Part shown: positions 5,196-8,319 of the stretch, in pieces
Position numbering within the stretch: the stretch's first letter is position 1
How the letters are laid out: each line of letters starts with the position of its first letter
Assembly (NCBI GenBank): GCA_021788685.1
Contig: JAJYKH010000101.1
Coordinates: 1 to 8,319 of the forward strand
Source: Deltaproteobacteria bacterium
Lineage (GTDB): Bacteria; Desulfobacterota; Desulfobulbia; Desulfobulbales; UBA5123
Reading direction: 5' to 3'
Length of the DNA stretch: 8,319 bases
Notes under the pieces: model-generated
The model's database searches: none
Told to the model about the DNA's origin: nothing
The model's input: only the letters and a program-made list of their open reading frames with translations
Program-made: the position numbers and the translations under genes

Positions 5196-5657
5196 ATGGG
5201 CAAGTCGGTACTCGAAATGGCTGCCGAAATCGTGCAGTCGCAATGCTCCACCAAAAACATGTCCACCGAGGAAGTCGCCAGCGCACTGCAGAGCACCTTC
5301 AAAGCCCTGCAGTCGCTCCAGTCCGAGGAAGCCGGCGGGCAGGCCGCGGCGGGAGCCCCCCAGGAGGCGGGCCGGAAGGCCGAGATGAGCCCGGAGAAAT
5401 CCATCCAGAAGAACAAGATCGTCTGCCTGGAATGCGGCCAGGAGTTCCGGCTGCTCTCCCCCAAGCACCTCCGTTCCCACGGCCTCACCGGCCGGGAATA
5501 CCGCCAGAAGTACGGCCTTTCCCTCCGGCAGCCGCTGTGCGCCCGTTCTCTCTCCGACCGCCGGAAGAAGGCCGGAAAGGAGCGCGGCCTTCCCGACAAT
5601 CTGCGGAAAGCCATCGCCAAGCGCAAAAAAGGCAGAAAGGCAGCGGCGGCAGCCTGA
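5196..5657 (+). CDS. MucR/Ros family zinc-finger transcriptional regulator
   Basis: This encodes 153 residues. The N-terminal 45 residues are helical (EMAAEIVQSQ, EEVASALQSTFKALQSL), in the position of the oligomerisation region of MucR-type proteins, followed by an Ala/Gly/Glu linker (44-66). The zinc finger is C77-x2-C80-x10-H91-x3-H95, then GLTGREYRQKYGL (96-108), the conserved block after the finger in this family. The tail from about 121 is strongly basic (DRRKKAGKER, AKRKKGRKAA) and probably helps DNA binding. The ATG at 5196 has AAGGAGG (5184-5190) at 5 bases; the frame is open back to 5070 but only this start has such a site and family-like length. It has its own upstream region and terminator, so it is probably monocistronic. 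Family assignment is firm; its targets are unknown. Confidence 0.93.
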   Translation: MGKSVLEMAAEIVQSQCSTKNMSTEEVASALQSTFKALQSLQSEEAGGQAAAGAPQEAGRKAEMSPEKSIQKNKIVCLECGQEFRLLSPKHLRSHGLTGREYRQKYGLSLRQPLCARSLSDRRKKAGKERGLPDNLRKAIAKRKKGRKAAAAA

Positions 5658-5690
5658 ACGGCAGATCAGCCGCAGACAAGCGGTTGGACC

Positions 5691-5727
5691 AAAGGCACCC
5701 GGTGGACAGCCGGGTGCCTTTTCTTTT
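5691..5727 (+). terminator. Rho-independent terminator of the MucR-type gene
   Basis: GGCACCCGG (5694-5702) and CCGGGTGCC (5710-5718) form a perfect 9-bp GC-rich stem with a 7-base loop, extended by AAA/TTT pairing, then TTTTCTTTT. It begins 33 bases after the stop at 5657. Confidence 0.94.
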
Positions 5728-5786
5728 CCCGTTTGCTCCCGGAGAGATGCCTCTTCTCCTGTTGCAATCCCGGCCGAAATCATGCA

Positions 5787-5827
5787 TTGTGAGCCCCTGT
5801 CCGCCTGACCGCAGGCGCCGCTCACAA
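5787..5827. repeat. Nested hairpin in the murI upstream region
   Basis: TTGTGAGC (5787-5794) and GCTCACAA (5820-5827) are exact inverse complements. Inside, GCCTG (5803-5807) and CAGGC (5812-5816) form a second stem with an ACCG loop. No T-run follows. It may be part of a dispersed repeat or a structured leader of murI mRNA. Confidence 0.5.
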
Positions 5828-5848
5828 CCGAGCACCAGGCGACCCATG

Positions 5849-5947
5849 TTGTCGGGCCCGTGAAATGCGCTCGGCCAAGGGGTCTCTCCTGCGTGTGTTG
5901 TTCCTCGTTCCCGCCCGCCGGGCCTCGAGGGTTTTTGCGAGATCACC
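5849..5947. repeat. Possible diverged third copy of the palindromic repeat
   Basis: The right end TTTTTGCGAG (5932-5941) plus TC and CA before ATG (5948) closely matches the right end of copy 2 (2901-2917, ATG 2918). Internally GTTG...CGTGAAATG (5849-5867) resembles GTTG...CGCGAAATG of copy 2, with CTCC following at 5886. The palindrome is poor and shorter, so kinship with the other two copies is tentative. Confidence 0.35.
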
Positions 5948-6733
5948 ATGATTGGCATCTTCGATTCGGGAGTGGGGGGAATGACCGTCGCCCAGGCGGT
6001 GGAAGAGGCCCTCCCCGAGTACCGCCTCGTCTACTTCGGCGATCTGGCCAGGGCCCCGTACGGCTCCAAGAGCCCCGAGACCATCACCGCCTACGCCCGG
6101 GAGAACACCGAGTTCCTTCTCGCCCGCGGCGCCCGGCTCATTATCATCGCCTGCAACACGGCGGCGAGCGTGGCCGCCGATCTGCTCAAAGCCGATTACG
6201 ACGTCCCGATCTTCGAGGTGATCACCCCTACCATTCAGAAGGCGTGCGGGGCCACCCCCTCCGGCCGGATCGGCGTGATCGGTACCCGGGCGACCATCAG
6301 GAGCGGGGTCTATGAGGAGAAGATCCGGCAATTGTTGTCCGGAGCCCGCGTCCATTCCCAGGCCTGTCCACTTCTGGCGCCTTTGGTGGAAGAAGGCTGG
6401 GTCAACAAACGCGAGACCAAGATGATCGTCCGGCGCTATCTCCACCCTCTCAAGCTCAAGCAGGTGGACACCCTGGTCCTGGGGTGCACCCATTACCCCT
6501 TGCTCAAGCACCTGATCCAGCCCCAGGTTGGCAAGCGCGTCAAGGTGATCGATTCCTCGGCCGCGGTGGCCGCCGAGCTGCGGCTTTTCCTCGAAAGCTC
6601 TCCCGAATTCGCCCAATCCCTGGAAAGGGACGGGGAAAACGTTTACTATGTGTCTGATGTGACCGATGCCGCCCTCTCCATGGCCCAACGCATTTTCGGC
6701 CGCCGGATCGATCTGCGGAAGGTGGCGCTTTGA
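5948..6733 (+). CDS. murI: Glutamate racemase MurI
   Basis: MurI interconverts L- and D-glutamate without a cofactor, supplying D-glutamate for peptidoglycan precursors in the cytoplasm. The 261-residue length is usual. The N-terminus carries IGIFDSGVGGMTV with D6 and S7; YFGDLARAPYG lies at 29-39. The two catalytic cysteines are C69 in IACNTAAS and C180 in LVLGCTHYP, with H182 beside the latter. Further family motifs are EVITPTI (90-96) and VIGTRATIRSG (110-120). The ATG at 5948 fits the family N-terminus exactly. The ribosome binding site is poor: only GCGAG (5937-5941), which is also the end of the repeat-like sequence upstream. It follows the MucR-type terminator by about 220 bases and so needs its own promoter, which I could not place with confidence. 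All key residues are present. Confidence 0.97.
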   Translation: MIGIFDSGVGGMTVAQAVEEALPEYRLVYFGDLARAPYGSKSPETITAYARENTEFLLARGARLIIIACNTAASVAADLLKADYDVPIFEVITPTIQKACGATPSGRIGVIGTRATIRSGVYEEKIRQLLSGARVHSQACPLLAPLVEEGWVNKRETKMIVRRYLHPLKLKQVDTLVLGCTHYPLLKHLIQPQVGKRVKVIDSSAAVAAELRLFLESSPEFAQSLERDGENVYYVSDVTDAALSMAQRIFGRRIDLRKVAL

Positions 6734-6740
6734 AACGAGC

Positions 6741-6772
6741 GGCCAGCTGTCAGCCATCGGCGGTCAGCTGCC
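6741..6772. repeat. CAGCTG inverted repeat after murI
   Basis: Two CAGCTG palindromes (6744-6749, 6765-6770) flank TCAGCCATCGGCGGT, and GGCCAGCTG with CAGCTGCC can pair with one bulge. Without a T-run it is at best a weak terminator. Short CAGC/GTCAGC-rich intergenic repeats like this recur in related genomes, by my recollection. The rest of the 139-base gap to lolA shows no clear promoter. Confidence 0.4.
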
Positions 6773-6872
6773 TGCCAGCCCTGCATGAAAATTAGCCCGG
6801 CCTGGGGAATCTGTTCGCCCATGCTCCCGGAGCTCAGGCTTATCCGGCTGAAACCTGACTTGAAGGCCCCCT

Positions 6873-7538
6873 ATGAAAAAAATCATTCCGCTCCTGACCT
6901 GCATCCTCCTCATCCTGCCCTTTTTCGCCTCCCCCGGTTTCGGCGCCGAGCTCTCCACGGAAGAGGTGGCCCGCCGTCTGCAGCAATCGTATGAAAAGAT
7001 GACGACCATGTCCGCCCGCTTTCAGCAGACCACCTCGGTGCGCATGAGCCCACGGGTGAAGAAGGGCTCGGGCACCCTCATCATCAGCAAACCCGGCCGC
7101 ATGCGGTGGGATTACCAGGAGCCCGCCCCCCAGGTGCTCGTCTCTGACGGCAAAACCGTCACCATGTACTTCAAGCAGTCCAACCAGATGACCGTCACCT
7201 CGGCCGAAGAATACCTGCAGTCCGATGTCACCTATTCCTTCTTTACCGGAAAAGGCAACATCCTGCGGGACTTCGAGGTCATGGCGGCCCCGCCGGACGT
7301 CCCCACCGAGCCCGGCACTTACGCCATCGAGCTGGTCCCCCGGAAGCCCCATCCCCAGGTCGAGAAGCTCCGGCTCTGGGTCGACCGCGACCGCTTCCTC
7401 ATCACCCGGCTCCAGGTGATCGACCAGTTCGGCAGCGTCACCGATCTCCGGTTCTCGGACATCAAGACCGGGGTCGCGGCCCCGGCCGGGCTCTTCACCT
7501 TCACTCCGCCCCCCGGCACCGAAATCATCCGCCAGTAA
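6873..7538 (+). CDS. lolA: Periplasmic outer-membrane lipoprotein carrier LolA
   Basis: LolA accepts lipoproteins from the LolCDE transporter and carries them across the periplasm to the outer-membrane receptor. The 221-residue protein starts with a clear signal peptide: MKK, a hydrophobic core (4-18), then probable cleavage after GFGA (about residue 25). C10 lies in the core as LLTC and does not form a proper lipobox, so a soluble periplasmic product is expected. Family features follow: MSARFQQTTS (46-55), GTLIISKPGRMRWDYQEP (67-84), SDGKTVTMY (91-99), LWVDRDRFLITRLQVID (168-184) and a C-terminal FTFTPPPGTEII. The ATG at 6873 has GAAGG (6862-6866) at 6 bases. No other lol gene is present; murI is upstream and a radical SAM gene begins one base after the stop. 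Confidence 0.95.
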   Translation: MKKIIPLLTCILLILPFFASPGFGAELSTEEVARRLQQSYEKMTTMSARFQQTTSVRMSPRVKKGSGTLIISKPGRMRWDYQEPAPQVLVSDGKTVTMYFKQSNQMTVTSAEEYLQSDVTYSFFTGKGNILRDFEVMAAPPDVPTEPGTYAIELVPRKPHPQVEKLRLWVDRDRFLITRLQVIDQFGSVTDLRFSDIKTGVAAPAGLFTFTPPPGTEIIRQ

Positions 7539-7539
7539 G

Positions 7540-8319
7540 ATGGGCAGTCCCGTCCAGCACCTCCCGAGCCCTGCGGCGAGCGCCACCGGGCAGGGGCGGA
7601 ACCCTGCCCCGGAGATGCGGGTGGCCCTGGCTTCCATGCCCTGGCCGCTCTTCAACCGCCCCTCCATCCAGCTCGCCGCCCTCAAGGCCTATCTCGCGCG
7701 GAAAGCGGGCGACTGGCTCCGGGTCGATGTGTATCACCCCTATCTCGCGGTGGCCCGCCGCCTGGGGCCGGCGGCCTACCACTGGCTTTCCCGCAACCTG
7801 TGGGCGTGCGAGGCCCTTTATGCGCCGCTGCTCTTCCCCGAACGGACAGCGGCCGCGGACCGGCTGATCCGCCAGGCCGTGTCCCGCTCCGAAGAGAAAA
7901 TCGACCTCGATCCCGCTCCGGTGCGCGATCTCCTCGCCGCGCATTTGGAGGAGTGGCTGGCGGCTGTCGACTGGGGCCGGTACGGCCTGGTGGGATTTTC
8001 GGTCTGCTTCAGCCAGCTTTTCTCGACGCTTGCCGCCGCGACAGGGCTCAAGGAACGGCACCCCGCGGTGCCGATCGCCATCGGCGGGTCCTTCTGCGCC
8101 CCGGCGGTGGCCGTTTCGCTGCGCCGGGCCTTCCCGGTCATCGACTACGCCATCTGCGGGGAGGGGGAGCGCCCCCTGCTCGAGCTGTGCGCGTGCCTGG
8201 CCGGCCGCAGGGAGCAACTCCCGGAAGCGGTCGTCGGCCCGGGGAAAGAAGCGGCCTCCTTTCAGCAGCTGGACCGTCTGGAGGAGCTGCCCGCCCCCGG
8301 CTACCAGGACTATTTCCGG
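7540..8319 (+). CDS. RiPP-maturation radical SAM C-methyltransferase, N-terminal part (runs off the window)
   Basis: The visible 260 residues look like the B12-binding-side half of a ribosomal-peptide (RiPP) maturation radical SAM protein 1 (RiPP C-methyltransferase family). Matching features: VALASMPWPLFNRPSIQLAAL (28-48), YHPYLAVARRLGPAAYHWLS (65-84), EALYAPLLFPE (91-101), YGLVGFSVCFSQL (148-160), IGGSFCA (181-187), FPVIDYAICGEGERPLLEL (198-216) and LPAPGYQDYF (250-259). The CxxxCxxC iron-sulfur motif expected downstream is outside the window, so radical SAM chemistry is inferred from family likeness. The start is uncertain. ATG 7540 follows the lolA stop by one base but has no ribosome binding site and adds an unconserved, Pro/Ala-rich segment. 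ATG 7615, or GTG 7621 with GGAG (7611-7614) at 6 bases, gives the family-like N-terminus. Reading continues open to 8319. No RiPP precursor gene is visible. Confidence 0.8.
   Translation, partial: MGSPVQHLPSPAASATGQGRNPAPEMRVALASMPWPLFNRPSIQLAALKAYLARKAGDWLRVDVYHPYLAVARRLGPAAYHWLSRNLWACEALYAPLLFPERTAAADRLIRQAVSRSEEKIDLDPAPVRDLLAAHLEEWLAAVDWGRYGLVGFSVCFSQLFSTLAAATGLKERHPAVPIAIGGSFCAPAVAVSLRRAFPVIDYAICGEGERPLLELCACLAGRREQLPEAVVGPGKEAASFQQLDRLEELPAPGYQDYFR
7586..7612 (+). promoter_or_regulatory. Strong GC hairpin at the radical SAM gene start
   Basis: GGGCAGGG (7588-7595) and CCCTGCCC (7602-7609) form a perfect 8-bp stem with a GCGGAA loop; CC (7586-7587) and GG (7611-7612) extend it past one bulged C. 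It ends beside ATG 7615 and overlaps the GGAG that would serve GTG 7621. It may limit translation or weakly end lolA transcripts; no T-run follows. If the gene starts at 7540, it is simply coding sequence. Confidence 0.4.

Noticed and set aside
5787..5827. Lac operator-like site
   Set aside because: The arms TTGTGAGC and GCTCACAA equal ideal lac operator halves but are 25 bases apart, too far for one operator, and no lac-type gene is near.
5747..5863. Short ORF (38 codons) after the MucR-type terminator
   Set aside because: The possible ribosome binding site is too close to the ATG, the peptide resembles nothing, and it runs through the nested hairpin.
5822..6757. Minus-strand ORF of 311 codons opposite murI
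   Set aside because: It is the shadow of murI, which has all catalytic residues.
6734..7000. RiPP precursor peptide upstream of the radical SAM gene
   Set aside because: The short frames here lie in the gap before lolA or overlap its signal peptide in another frame and lack a leader/core layout.
6840..8217. Minus-strand ORFs (6840-7685 and 7525-8217) opposite lolA and the radical SAM gene
   Set aside because: Both plus-strand genes are well supported by motifs; the antisense products show none.

Overview
The window is GC-rich, gene-dense chromosomal DNA. The gene set (queA, an FmdB-type zinc ribbon, an HDOD protein, a GGDEF response regulator, a MucR/Ros-type regulator, murI, lolA) and short imperfect palindromic repeats between genes suggest a Gram-negative bacterium of the former Deltaproteobacteria, most likely a Geobacter/Desulfuromonas-like lineage. 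This is judged from protein character and gene content, not from a search. LolA implies an outer membrane.

Layout. Positions 133-333 encode a small two-helix membrane protein (DUF2065/YjeT type). A gap with a palindromic repeat (about 344-472) leads to queA (592-1674), which makes the queuosine precursor epoxyqueuosine in tRNA. queA converges with an FmdB-family zinc-ribbon gene on the minus strand (1803-2084); a long hairpin built from GAACATC-like heptads lies between their ends. A 361-base gap with a plausible promoter and hairpins follows.

Positions 2446-4766 hold a three-gene plus-strand signalling cluster: a small protein resembling the N-terminal module of HD-GYP proteins (TTG start), an HDOD protein, and a response regulator whose receiver lacks the usual phosphorylation residues and whose GGDEF domain reads GGDDF. 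A second copy of the palindromic repeat lies between the first two genes, and its right edge carries the ribosome binding site of the HDOD gene.

An AT-richer gap of about 430 bases precedes a MucR/Ros-type zinc-finger regulator (5196-5657) that ends at a textbook intrinsic terminator. murI (glutamate racemase, 5948-6733) and lolA (periplasmic lipoprotein carrier, 6873-7538) follow. One base after the lolA stop begins a gene that runs off the right edge. Its 260 visible residues look like the N-terminal, cobalamin-binding half of a RiPP-maturation radical SAM C-methyltransferase.

Most of this is ordinary housekeeping and signalling sequence. The best leads are the edge radical SAM gene, which may open a RiPP cluster beyond the window; the dispersed palindromic repeats that abut start codons; and the c-di-GMP-like cluster with its degenerate receiver.
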